Below are positions 7,455-16,802 of a DNA stretch of 64,000 nt, in pieces. The position numbers and the translations under genes were made by a program. Position 1 is the first letter of the stretch. Each line of letters starts with the position of its first letter. The notes beneath the pieces are model-generated. The model was given only the letters and a program-made list of their open reading frames with translations. It made no database searches and was not told the DNA's origin. Source of the DNA: Silanimonas sp021297925 (GTDB lineage: Bacteria; Pseudomonadota; Gammaproteobacteria; Xanthomonadales; Xanthomonadaceae); NCBI GenBank assembly GCA_027532825.1, contig JAPZTL010000009.1:310001-374000 (forward strand). Direction: 5' to 3'.

Positions 7455-8411
7455 ATGGAAACCAAAGCCAACCACGTGCTGGTCGGCGCCTTCACCGTCG
7501 CCATCGTCATCGGCGGCCTGCTGTTCGCCCTGTGGGCCGCGAAGGCGCTTTCCGACCGGAACTGGGACGAGTACGACGTGGTGTTCACGGAGGCCGTCAC
7601 CGGCCTGTCGCGCGGCGGCGTGGTCCAGTACAACGGCATCGCCGTCGGCGAGGTCCGCGACCTCTCGCTGGATCCGAAGGACCCGCGCAAGGTGGTCGCC
7701 CGCATCCGCGTCGCGTCGGACACCCCCGTCAAGACCGACACCACGGCCCGCCTCGCCTTCGTCGGGCTCACCGGCGTCACGCAGATCCAGCTCAGCGGCG
7801 GGCGGCCCGCCAGCCCGGCACTGAAGGGCGCCGTGCCGCGCGACCAGATCCCGCGCATCGCCGCGAAGGAATCGGCCTTCGGCAAGCTGCTGTCCTCGTC
7901 GGAGGACATCACGGCGACCGCCAGCGAGGTGCTCGTCCGCATCAACCGGATGTTGAACGACGAGACGGTCGAGGACTTCGCCAAGACGATGGCCCACCTC
8001 GAGCAGGTCACCGGCACGCTGGCGGCGGAGCGCGGCGAGATCGCCACGCTGCTCCGCGACGCCCGCAGCAGCGCAGCGCGCCTCGACCGCGTGCTGGCCA
8101 AGGCCGAGACGACGATGGACGGCGTCGACCGCTCGGTCGCGGCCGTGGCCGAGGACCTGCCCGCCCTGCTGGCGAAGCTCGACCAAACGCTGGTGCAGGT
8201 CGAAGCCCTCTCGCGGAACACGAACGGACTGGTCGAGGACAACCGCGAGGCCGTCCGGCAGTTCGGGCAGACCGGGCTCGCGCAGGTCGGCCCCACCCTG
8301 GCCGAGTTGCGCAGCCTGCTGCGCCAGCTGAACCGCGCCGCCGCCAAGATCGAGGAAAGCCCGTCCAACGCCCTGCTGGGCGGCCCCGCCCCGGAGGAGT
8401 TCAAGCCATGA
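7455..8411 (+). CDS. MCE-domain lipid-transport protein (MlaD-like)
   Basis: A 318-residue periplasmic protein anchored by one N-terminal helix (residues 8-28, VLVGAFTVAIVIGGLLFALW). The MCE domain follows at about 38-120, with the typical GLSRGGVVQYNGIAVGEV and LAFVGLTGVTQIQLSGG segments. The C-terminal 180 residues are predicted helical and coiled, longer than in E. coli MlaD (183 residues), so the protein belongs to the longer MlaD/PqiB-like class that probably forms a hexameric tunnel. The ATG at 7455 starts one base after the stop of the ATPase gene, and the stop overlaps the following lipoprotein start (ATGA). Confidence 0.92.
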   Translation: METKANHVLVGAFTVAIVIGGLLFALWAAKALSDRNWDEYDVVFTEAVTGLSRGGVVQYNGIAVGEVRDLSLDPKDPRKVVARIRVASDTPVKTDTTARLAFVGLTGVTQIQLSGGRPASPALKGAVPRDQIPRIAAKESAFGKLLSSSEDITATASEVLVRINRMLNDETVEDFAKTMAHLEQVTGTLAAERGEIATLLRDARSSAARLDRVLAKAETTMDGVDRSVAAVAEDLPALLAKLDQTLVQVEALSRNTNGLVEDNREAVRQFGQTGLAQVGPTLAELRSLLRQLNRAAAKIEESPSNALLGGPAPEEFKP

Positions 8412-9046
8412 GCCCACGCCCGTCCCTTGCCCTCCTCGTCGTCGGCGCATTCGCCGCGACCGGACTGACCGGCTGCCTGTCGCTGGGCGGCGACAAGGCC
8501 GATCTGGCCGTCTACGCGCCAGTGATCGCGATCGCACCCGAGGCGACGTGGCCCAGCGTGCCGCTGACGCTGGCGATCGCGGAGCCGCAGGCCAGCACGG
8601 CGCTGGACAGCGTGCGCATCGCGGTCCGTCCGGAGCCGGGCCGCCTGCAGGTTTACGCGGGCGCGGTCTGGTCCGACCGCGCGCCGGCGCTGGTGCAGTC
8701 GGCGTTGGTCGACGCCTTCGACCAGGCCGGGCGCTTCAAGGCGGTGACTCGGACCACGGGCGAACTCGCGACCGACCTTCGCCTCGACCTCGACCTGCGC
8801 CAGTTCGAAGCGGTGTACGCGGACGACGCCGACACGCCGACCGCGACCGTCGTCGTGCAGGCCACGCTGGTGGATGTCCGCCGCGGCACCGTGCTGGCCA
8901 CCCGCCTGTTCCGCGCCGGCCACGTCGCCGAACGCGAGAAGCTCAAGGCCGTGGTGCCGGGCTTCGAGGCCGCGCTGTCGGAGGTCGCCCGGGCGATGGT
9001 GCCGTGGGTGCTGGCGTCGACCCCACCCACCGGAACGTCAGGTTGA
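8408..9046 (+). CDS. ABC-type transport auxiliary lipoprotein (PqiC/DUF330-like)
   Basis: A 212-residue lipoprotein, last gene of the Mla-like operon. The N-terminus has a lipoprotein signal with lipobox LTGC (cysteine at about residue 22). The body (VRIAVRPEPGRLQVYAGAVW, DRAPALVQSALVDAFDQAGRF) matches the ABC-type auxiliary component fold found beside MCE operons, and it probably anchors the MCE tunnel to the outer membrane. The start overlaps the MCE stop by 4 bases. Its last 104 bases overlap the 3' end of alkB on the other strand, an unusually long convergent overlap. Confidence 0.87.
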   Translation: MSPRPSLALLVVGAFAATGLTGCLSLGGDKADLAVYAPVIAIAPEATWPSVPLTLAIAEPQASTALDSVRIAVRPEPGRLQVYAGAVWSDRAPALVQSALVDAFDQAGRFKAVTRTTGELATDLRLDLDLRQFEAVYADDADTPTATVVVQATLVDVRRGTVLATRLFRAGHVAEREKLKAVVPGFEAALSEVARAMVPWVLASTPPTGTSG

Positions 9047-9593
9047 TCCGCTCCCCCGCCACGCGCGCCGTCTTCGGCAGCGCGTGTTGGGCCACCCGCT
9101 GGCAATCCCCGCGCATCACCAGCAGGTCGCCGTGGGCGAGGCGCCATTCCGCGCGGGCCGTCTTGTCGGCCTTCAGGCGCAGCAGGAAGCGTCGCTCGGC
9201 CCCGAGGCTCAAGGACGCAATCACCGGCGCGGGCCCGAGTTCCGGCTCGTCGTCGCTGTGCCAGCCCATGGAATCCCGGCCGTCGCGGTAGCGGTTCAGC
9301 AGCACGCTGTTGAAGCGCGCGCCGCAGGCCGATTCGAGCCGCGGCAACAGGGCCGCGATCGCCGGATGCCAAGGCTCGGGATCGAAGTCCGCCCCGGAGT
9401 AGCGGTAGCTCGCGCCGGGATCGCCCATCCAGCAGGACAAGCGCGGGGAGGCGACCCAACGGCCGAACATTCGGATCCGGTGGACCGTCCAGGGCACCTC
9501 GGCGGCGAGACGGTGATGCAGCCGCGTCGCCTCCCACGGGTCGAGGAAGGCCGCGGCAAGCGCCACGCGGCCTTGGAACGGCTCATTCGCCAC
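8943..9593 (-). CDS. alkB: Alpha-ketoglutarate-dependent dioxygenase AlkB-like
   Basis: Repairs alkylated bases (1-methyladenine, 3-methylcytosine) by iron(II)/2-oxoglutarate-dependent oxidative demethylation. The iron ligands are visible as HSDDE (H-x-D at about residues 111-113) and the distal histidine in QHALPK. The 2-oxoglutarate-binding arginines lie in RINLTFRW. NSVLLNRYRDGRDSMGWHSDDE is close to the AlkB2/AlkB3 subgroup. At 216 residues it is about 25 longer than needed: after TFRW it carries a Pro/Ala/Ser/Arg tail with no visible fold, encoded by the region that overlaps the lipoprotein gene. It ends a minus-strand run that begins at 12350 and abuts the sulfotransferase gene (11-base overlap). 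Confidence 0.88.
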   Translation of the reverse strand: MANEPFQGRVALAAAFLDPWEATRLHHRLAAEVPWTVHRIRMFGRWVASPRLSCWMGDPGASYRYSGADFDPEPWHPAIAALLPRLESACGARFNSVLLNRYRDGRDSMGWHSDDEPELGPAPVIASLSLGAERRFLLRLKADKTARAEWRLAHGDLLVMRGDCQRVAQHALPKTARVAGERINLTFRWVGSTPAPTAPSPGRPPTARPRSPAPRP

Positions 9594-10272
9594 GCGTCAC
9601 CTGGTCGGCCCTCAGGGCCAGCAGGCGGCGGTGCAGGGCCATGTCCCGCGCGTTCGCCCGCGCGACCCGTTCACGAACCCCTGCATCGAGCCGGTCCGGG
9701 CCCAGCGCGGGGGGCGACCGGTTCTCGACCGGGCGCGGCAGCGCGCGACCCTCGAGGAAACGGCGCGACAGCCGCCCGAGGTCCTCGTCGAAGCACTCCG
9801 CGGTGCCGATGAAGTCCAGGCGCTCGAGCGGAAAGCCCCAGAGGTACTCCGTCAGCGTGTCGCGGTAGTTCGGCAGCGCGAGGAAGCCGTCGAGGTCGAG
9901 CCCGGGCCGGAGCCCGCGGGCCGCATGCGAGCCATCGCCGGCCGCCGAGTCGCGCAGGTAATGGGCGTACCGAGAGAGCACGCGATCGACCGGGTCCCGT
10001 GTCCAGAGCGCGAAGCGGGCCGGGCGGCACCAGCGGTACTTGAGCGCAAGGAAATGCCCGAACACGCAGGGTGCGCCCGGTGGGCGACCGGCGCGTCCGA
10101 GGGCGGCGGCCATCGCCCCGGCGCGGCGACGCCACCACGGATGCGTCAGCGGGCGGTCGCCGTAGTCCTCGAGGAGGCCTTCGCCATACGCCTCCCGCAA
10201 GGCGAGTCGCAGGCTCGTTCCCGCGGTCTTCGGCACATGGACCACCACCAGCGGCGGGGAGGAACGGCTCAT
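9583..10272 (-). CDS. Sulfotransferase family protein
   Basis: A 229-residue cytoplasmic enzyme expected to transfer sulfate from PAPS to a glycan or other acceptor. The 5'-phosphosulfate loop is VVVHVPKTAGTSLRLALRE near the N-terminus (PKTAGTS), and the 3'-phosphate-binding segment is WTRDPVDRVLSRYAHY at about residues 90-105. This pattern is the Sulfotransfer_2 (heparan 2-O-like) type. The start at 10272 is chosen because it overlaps the upstream stop as ATGA and has GGAGG 10 bases upstream; the ATG at 10281 is only one base from that site. It follows another sulfotransferase and wzt, so a role in modifying the exported polysaccharide is inferred. Confidence 0.78.
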   Translation of the reverse strand: MSRSSPPLVVVHVPKTAGTSLRLALREAYGEGLLEDYGDRPLTHPWWRRRAGAMAAALGRAGRPPGAPCVFGHFLALKYRWCRPARFALWTRDPVDRVLSRYAHYLRDSAAGDGSHAARGLRPGLDLDGFLALPNYRDTLTEYLWGFPLERLDFIGTAECFDEDLGRLSRRFLEGRALPRPVENRSPPALGPDRLDAGVRERVARANARDMALHRRLLALRADQVTRGE

Positions 10273-11030
10273 TCGACCCATGCCTCCAGCCCGCCCGAAC
10301 GCCGCCAGCGCCGAACCGCGTCGCGCAGGCGCCAACGAAGGAACGCACGGGCCGGCGACCCACGCGACGGCGGCCGGTAGTCGCCCTCGAACACGCGGGG
10401 GTACGGCAGGCCGACCGGCCCCGGCGGCAGGCCGAGGAAGCGCCATGCAGACTGCACCGTGCCTTCCGGGTCCGACGACAGCTGGTCCGTCCGCAACAGC
10501 AGCACCTGCTCCGGCGGGAAGCGCCGCCGCAGCGCCTGCAACTGGGGCGCGTAGTCGCTGCGCGCCGCATAGCTCGCCCAGCGCAGCGGCGACTGCCATG
10601 ACCAGTCGCCACGATGCCGCCGACGCCGGATCGGTTCCATCAGCAGCGCCGCCCACAGCGGCAGCGATTCCGTGCCGCGGGCACGCTCCATCGCCCACTG
10701 CGACACCGCGCGATCCACGGGGTCGCGGAGGATCACGATCCATCGCAAGCCCGGCGAATAGCGCCACGCACGCTCGACGAACCGCGGGTCGAACACGGTG
10801 ATCGGCGTGGCATCGCCAAGGCAGGGGGCGGGCACACGGCCGTCGAAATGCGCCGCAAAGCGCGCGTCCACGGCCTCGGCCGTCGCGCCATCGTCGAAAT
10901 CGGGCGCGTCGAACACGTGCGCCTCCTTCACCGCCGGCAACTGCACGTCGGGGTGGCGCGCGAGGTACCGCGCCAGCGCGGTGGTGCCGCCCTTCTGCAT
11001 GCCACCGATGATGAACGCGAGACGCGGCAC
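10269..11030 (-). CDS. Sulfotransferase domain-containing protein
   Basis: A 253-residue protein of the Sulfotransfer_1 type. The N-terminal FIIGGMQKGGTTALARYLARHP is the PAPS 5'-phosphosulfate loop with the downstream helix, followed by VKEAHVFD; the 3'-phosphate site is VILRDPVDRAVSQWAM at about residues 98-113. The substrate cannot be told from sequence. It lies directly behind wzt (the stop of wzt is at 11031, so the two genes abut) and overlaps the next sulfotransferase by 4 bases, which points to one transcript and to sulfation of the polysaccharide exported by Wzm/Wzt. PAPS would come from CysD/CysNC encoded at 33.2-36 kb. Confidence 0.82.
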   Translation of the reverse strand: MPRLAFIIGGMQKGGTTALARYLARHPDVQLPAVKEAHVFDAPDFDDGATAEAVDARFAAHFDGRVPAPCLGDATPITVFDPRFVERAWRYSPGLRWIVILRDPVDRAVSQWAMERARGTESLPLWAALLMEPIRRRRHRGDWSWQSPLRWASYAARSDYAPQLQALRRRFPPEQVLLLRTDQLSSDPEGTVQSAWRFLGLPPGPVGLPYPRVFEGDYRPPSRGSPARAFLRWRLRDAVRRWRRSGGLEAWVE

Positions 11031-12350
11031 TCAGCGCGTCCCGGGCGTGTCCACCGCCACCGCCATGGGCATCGGGAACAGCCCGGTGAAGCGTTCGCGG
11101 CTGTCGTCGACGACCTCGAAGGAGGGGTGGCCCTCGTGGCGCGCGAGCACCACGTGCTGGTGCACGTCCGCCGAATCGAGCAGGCGCAGGCGGCAGCGGT
11201 AGACCCCCTGCTGGAACTCGGCGCGGAACCGCACCACCACCTCCACCGCCTCACCGTGCGGCAGCGGGATGCGGCGGCCGCTGAGCTGCAGGCCGCGGGC
11301 GTCCATCACGTCGAAGATCAGCAGGGGATGGGCCACCCCCGGCGCCACCTGCAGCGCCAGCCGCACCTCGGCTTCGTCGCCGCAGCGCAGCGGCACGTGC
11401 GGGGCGCCATTGATCGAGGCCGCCACCACCCGCATGCGCTCGCTGGCGAAACCGTCGGCCACTCGCTGCAGCGCGCCGGCGCGCGGCGCATAGCCCTGCG
11501 CGGCGAGGGTGCGCTGGTGGGCGCGGTAGAGGTACTCGGTGATGACTTCGTCCGGCAGGCCCTCCATGGCCACCCGCCCATGATCGAGCAGGATGGCGCG
11601 ATGGCAGAAGGCCTTCACCACGTTGAGGTCGTGGCCGACGAACAGCAGCGCGGCGCCATTGCGCAGGATCTCGTCCACCTTGGCCATGGCCTTCGCCTGG
11701 AAGGCGGCATCCCCGACGGCCAGCGCCTCGTCGACGATCAGCACGTCGGGGTCCAGGTGCACCTGCACGGCGAAGGCCAGACGCACCGCCATGCCCGAGC
11801 TGTAGGTCTTCACCGGCTGGTCGACGTAGGGGCCGATGTCGGCGAAGGCGATGATGTCGGGCAGGCGCGCGGCCAGCGTGGCCGCGTCCATGCCGAGGAC
11901 GGCGGCGTTGATGGCGATGTTCTCGCGGCCGGTCAGTTCCGGGTTGAACCCGGACCCCAGTTCCAGCAGCGCGGCGATGCGGCCGCGGGTGCGCACCTCG
12001 CCGCTGCTCGGCGAAAGCACGCCGGCAACCAACTGCAGCAGAGTGCTTTTGCCGCTGCCGTTGGCGCCGATGACCCCCAGTGCCTCGCCGCGGCGCAGCG
12101 TCATGTCCAACGGGTGCAGGGCGACGTGGCAGGGCGCCTGGCCATCCGCCCGGCGCTGCCAGCTCGCGGCCCAGCGCGACGCACCACATCGGCGGAGGCC
12201 CCGGGCCAGTCGCGCATAGATCGGGACCAGCAGACGGCTGCGGGGGGACCGCCACAGGCGATACACCTTGCCCAGGCGGCGGGCCTCGATCAGCGGCGGG
12301 TCCGGCAGGGCGTCGCTGCCCGGTGCCGCGGGTCCTTCGGGAAGGGTCAT
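11031..12350 (-). CDS. wzt: Polysaccharide ABC exporter ATPase with C-terminal glycan-recognition domain (Wzt)
   Basis: Powers export of an O-antigen or capsule glycan across the inner membrane with Wzm. Residues about 20-265 form the ATPase: Walker A GANGSGKST, signature YSSGMAVRLAFAV, Walker B VLIVDEALAVGDAAFQ, and switch LFVGHDL, all typical of the polysaccharide exporter subfamily. Residues about 300-439 form a beta-rich Wzt C-terminal domain (MDARGLQLSGRRIPLP), which in characterised systems binds the capped non-reducing end of the glycan. The ATG at 12350 is chosen; there is no ribosome binding site, but CATAAT ends exactly 6 bases before it. wzm lies 2 kb away on the other strand, with the surface protein gene in between. 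Confidence 0.9.
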   Translation of the reverse strand: MTLPEGPAAPGSDALPDPPLIEARRLGKVYRLWRSPRSRLLVPIYARLARGLRRCGASRWAASWQRRADGQAPCHVALHPLDMTLRRGEALGVIGANGSGKSTLLQLVAGVLSPSSGEVRTRGRIAALLELGSGFNPELTGRENIAINAAVLGMDAATLAARLPDIIAFADIGPYVDQPVKTYSSGMAVRLAFAVQVHLDPDVLIVDEALAVGDAAFQAKAMAKVDEILRNGAALLFVGHDLNVVKAFCHRAILLDHGRVAMEGLPDEVITEYLYRAHQRTLAAQGYAPRAGALQRVADGFASERMRVVAASINGAPHVPLRCGDEAEVRLALQVAPGVAHPLLIFDVMDARGLQLSGRRIPLPHGEAVEVVVRFRAEFQQGVYRCRLRLLDSADVHQHVVLARHEGHPSFEVVDDSRERFTGLFPMPMAVAVDTPGTR

Positions 12351-12356
12351 GGGGCG

Positions 12357-12362
12357 ATTATG
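12357..12362 (-). promoter_or_regulatory. Candidate -10 box of wzt, leaderless geometry
   Basis: CATAAT on the minus strand matches five of six -10 consensus positions and ends 6 bases before the wzt ATG. It lies between the terminator of the surface protein gene and wzt, so wzt would have its own promoter rather than depend on read-through. No Shine-Dalgarno sequence is present. Confidence 0.4.
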
Positions 12363-12384
12363 CCCGCGCGCCGGCGCGGCCCAC

Positions 12385-12416
12385 AAAAAAGAACGGGCCG
12401 CTTGCGCGGCCCGTTC
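12385..12416 (-). terminator. Strong Rho-independent terminator of the surface protein gene
   Basis: GAACGGGCCGC and GCGGCCCGTTC form a perfect 11-base-pair stem with a 4-base loop, followed on the minus strand by six T residues. It begins 33 bases after the stop codon of the exported 514-residue protein and separates that gene from wzt. Confidence 0.92.
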
Positions 12417-12448
12417 CGGTCAACAGAGGCTTTCGCCTGAGGCTTCGA

Positions 12449-13993
12449 TCAATCGAAGTTCAGGTTCTTGCGCTCGGTGTTCTGCTCAGAATTCGACTCG
12501 AAGTCGGTGATGTTGCTCAGCGCATCGTTGTTGACGTTACGGGCGTAAGCCTGGACCTGCATGTTGTCGAACTCGCCGACAATGTTCAGGCGCCAGCGGC
12601 CCGCACCGTCACCCAGCGCGCCCGTCAGAGCCGGCTTGGTCGGGGTGGCGGAAAGGGCAGTGCCCGACTCCAGCTCGGCGGTGGTGTACACCACCGAACG
12701 GCCGGCCGGCAGCGTCAGCGACAGCGAGGTGAGGGCACCCGCGTCATCGCGGCCGCGGATCGTGACGCGACCCGACAGCGTGCTGTTGTTGACGATGCGG
12801 ATCAGGCCTTCCTGCGTGGCGTTGCCCGCCGGCGGGACGTTGGCGATGTTGACCGTCGAACCGTTGCGCTGCAGGGCCGCGACCGGGCACGAGGTCGCCT
12901 CGTACGTGGCGTTGATGCCGGCTTCGCCCGTGATCGACTGGGCCAGAATCGCCGAGCCGTTGCCCTGGGCGCAGATGCGCAGCGAGCCCGTGCTCGGCGA
13001 GCCGGTCGTGATCGTACCCGGCTGGGCCGTGTTGATCGCGAGGACCGAGTTGTTGAAGGTGGCGATGTTCTGCACGGCCGGGGAGGCCGGGCTCAGCACG
13101 AACGAACCGACCGAGTTCGCCGCGGCGCAGGTCGAAGCAGCCGGCACAGCGTAGAAGCTCAGGTTGGCGAAGTTCGTGCCGGTCAGGCGGATCGAGATCG
13201 TGTCGGCGTTGACGAGGCCGAAACCGTTCGAGGTGGTCCAGGTGACCGTGCCGCGCGACGAGAAGTTGTTGGCGGGGACGAGGTTGTTGCCACCGACGAA
13301 CGGACCACCGATGGTCCACGGGAAGGCCACGAAAGCGGCGCCCGGGGCCGGGTTGCCGTCGGCGATGTCACCGGCGACGTCGATGCGGTCAGCGTTCACC
13401 TGCTCGACGCAGGCGACGTCCAGACCGTTCGGACGCGAGATGATGATGCGCTCCTGGTCGAAGTTGTTGCCCGGGGCGTTGTTGACGGCGCCGGCGATGG
13501 TCAGACCGGTGACCGGGTCGATCAGCTCGATGCGGATGCGGGTGTTGCCCGTGGTCGACACCTGGTTGAGGTTCAGGGCGGCGAGCTCGAACAACTGGCC
13601 CGACGTGATCGTGTCACCCGGGTTCGCCGGAGCGACCTGGAACTGGGCCACGGTGCCGTTGACGACGCCGCCAGCGGCGAGCGTCGAGGTCCAGCCACCA
13701 ACGGCAGCGGCGCCGAGGGTGATCGAGCTGCTGGTCAGTGCGGTGTTGAAGCGGGCGCCGTCGAGCAGGGTGATGCGGGCCTGGAAGCCCGTGGTACGAC
13801 CGATCAGGGCGTCGCCCAGTTCGATCTGCGCGTTGACCAGCTGGGTCATGGTGACGGTGGAGCCGGCCTGGCGGGCGATGCCTTCCGGCGTGGTGTCGCC
13901 GGCGGTGCGGATCGTGTACGCGCCGGCGGTGGTTGCGAAACCTGCCGCGGCGACGATCGCCAGCGCCAGGGCATTCTTCTTGAGGATCGACAT
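12449..13993 (-). CDS. Exported surface protein, possible S-layer-like protein
   Basis: A 514-residue protein that I do not recognise as a named family. Residues 1-25 are a clean Sec signal peptide ending TAGA. The mature protein is rich in Ala, Thr, Asn, Gly and Val, poor in Lys and Trp, and looks like continuous beta-strand throughout, with a single pair-forming set of cysteines (VACVEQ, STCAAA, RICAQ, TSCPVA). Near the C-terminus GRWRLNIVGEFDNMQVQAY resembles the last strand motif of secreted beta-rich proteins, followed by a polar acidic tail (about residues 495-514). The gene has a strong ribosome binding site, a long leader and a strong terminator, all consistent with high expression. 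It sits between wzt and wzm and next to the T2SS operon. An S-layer role is inference; another secreted matrix protein is possible. Confidence 0.6.
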   Translation of the reverse strand: MSILKKNALALAIVAAAGFATTAGAYTIRTAGDTTPEGIARQAGSTVTMTQLVNAQIELGDALIGRTTGFQARITLLDGARFNTALTSSSITLGAAAVGGWTSTLAAGGVVNGTVAQFQVAPANPGDTITSGQLFELAALNLNQVSTTGNTRIRIELIDPVTGLTIAGAVNNAPGNNFDQERIIISRPNGLDVACVEQVNADRIDVAGDIADGNPAPGAAFVAFPWTIGGPFVGGNNLVPANNFSSRGTVTWTTSNGFGLVNADTISIRLTGTNFANLSFYAVPAASTCAAANSVGSFVLSPASPAVQNIATFNNSVLAINTAQPGTITTGSPSTGSLRICAQGNGSAILAQSITGEAGINATYEATSCPVAALQRNGSTVNIANVPPAGNATQEGLIRIVNNSTLSGRVTIRGRDDAGALTSLSLTLPAGRSVVYTTAELESGTALSATPTKPALTGALGDGAGRWRLNIVGEFDNMQVQAYARNVNNDALSNITDFESNSEQNTERKNLNFD

Positions 13994-13999
13994 GTCGAA

Positions 14000-14014
14000 C
14001 TAACTCCTAGTTAG
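14000..14014 (-). promoter_or_regulatory. Palindrome covering the Shine-Dalgarno sequence of the surface protein gene
   Basis: CTAACT-AGG-AGTTAG is a perfect inverted repeat with 6-base arms. The ribosome binding site AGGAG lies in its loop and right arm and ends 9 bases before the ATG at 13993. If it folds in the mRNA it could limit initiation or stabilise the 5' end of the message. It could also be a chance symmetry. Confidence 0.45.
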
Positions 14015-14145
14015 CAATTACTGGGGTTGTAGCCTTGACCGGTTGCCACCGCACGACCCGGTACCAGAGGGGTGCTCTGGCATCCGGCTGTTCTCAGGAG
14101 ACCGCCACAGGACGAGGCTCATAAGGACGTCAAGCTACCGGGGGC

Positions 14146-14174
14146 AAGTTATTACATCGTTCAGGGGCGGTCAA
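14146..14174 (-). promoter_or_regulatory. Candidate sigma-70 promoter of the surface protein gene
   Basis: On the minus strand TTGACC (14169-14174) and TAACTT (14146-14151) are separated by 17 bases. The -35 matches five of six consensus positions and the -10 four of six. Transcription from here would give a leader of roughly 145 bases, the kind of long leader known from abundant surface-layer genes. Confidence 0.45.
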
Positions 14175-14325
14175 TCCCTGCAATTCCTTGTCACGACGCG
14201 GCTTCCAGACCCTGACCGCAAGGGGTCCGGAGGCGCTTCCCATGTGGCGTGACCACGACCCGAGCGTAGCCTCTGTCGCGTTACCATGCCACCCCTTCCA
14301 CGCCGCGAGGCGACGCCGGCTCCGC

Positions 14326-15112
14326 ATGCCCGACGCGCTCTTCCTTCCCTTCCACCAACGCCACCTGCTGGGCGCCCTGGTGCGCCGGGAGCTGGCGGCA
14401 CGCCATCGGGCCAGCCTGCTCGGCGCCCTCTGGTTCTGGATCGCCCCCCTGCTGGCCCTCGGGGTCTATGCATTCGTATTCGGTGGCGTGCTGGCGACCC
14501 GCCTGCCGGGGCAGGCCTCGCCCGGCTGGGCCGGTTTCGCGCTGGTGCTTTTCAGCGGGCTCGCGCTGGCCACCTTCTTCAACGAGGTGCTGGGCCGCGC
14601 GCCCGGCAGCGTGCTGGCCCACCCCGGCTACGTGAAGAAGGTGGTGTTCCCGCTGCATCTGCTGGCCTGCGTGGACGCCTCGGCCGCCCTCGTCACGCTC
14701 GGCGCATCGCTGGCCCTCGTGGTGGCTGCGGCTGCGGCCACCGGCGGTCTGGCGATCACGTCGCTGGCGCTCCCTCTGGTCGTGGCCCCCCTCGTGCCGA
14801 TGACCCTGGGCCTGGCCTGGGCCGTCGCGGCCCTGGGGGTGTACCTGCGCGATCTTTCCGCCATGGTGCCCCCGGCGCTGACCGCGCTGGTGTTCCTCGC
14901 CCCGGTGATGTACCCGCGCGAATCGGTTCCCGAAGCCGCCCGGCAGTGGATGGTGCTGAATCCCCTGACCGTGCCGGTGGAGCAGCTTCGACGCGTGCTG
15001 TTCCTCGGGGAGTGGCCCGACCTGCACGCGCTCGGGATCTACGCCGTCGCCTCGCTCGTGGTCTACTTCTGGGGTTTCGCCGTGTTCCGCCGCCTGATGA
15101 AGGGTTTCGCCG

Positions 15113-15123
<11 letters not shown>
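14326..15123 (+). CDS. wzm: Polysaccharide ABC exporter permease (Wzm)
   Basis: The 265-residue inner-membrane permease partner of Wzt. It has the ABC-2 fold: an N-terminal amphipathic segment, RRELAARHRASLLGALWFWIAPLL as the first helix region, six hydrophobic helices, and the conserved LAPVMYPRESVPEAARQWMVLNPLT loop before the last helices, typical of O-antigen and teichoic acid exporters. The start at 14326 gives an N-terminus of normal length. The 11-base overlap of its 3' end with gspE suggests that the exporter permease and the T2SS operon share a transcript, which is unusual. wzt is separate, at 11031-12350 on the other strand. Confidence 0.87.
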
Positions 15124-16801
<1,678 letters not shown>

Positions 16802-16802
16802 G

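Larger units (their letters stand above)
13994..14325. other. 332-base intergenic region between the surface protein gene and wzm
   Basis: This gap holds the leader of the surface protein gene on the minus strand (including a hairpin over its ribosome binding site and a promoter candidate about 150 bases upstream) and the promoter region of wzm on the plus strand. TACCAT at 14282-14287 may be a -10 for wzm. Open frames that start at 14188 or 14241 and run into wzm lack the character of protein and were not used. Nothing else is recognised. Confidence 0.5.

Noticed and set aside
5399..8923. An open frame of 1174 codons on the minus strand, opposite the Mla-like operon
   Set aside because: It is Arg/His/Ala-rich without any domain, and lies opposite five genes with clear motifs and coupled overlaps. 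Long empty frames are expected in 70% G+C DNA.
14188..14325. Upstream extension of wzm by 46 codons
   Set aside because: The extension is Arg-rich and precedes the normal N-terminus; it would also cross the promoter of the surface protein gene.
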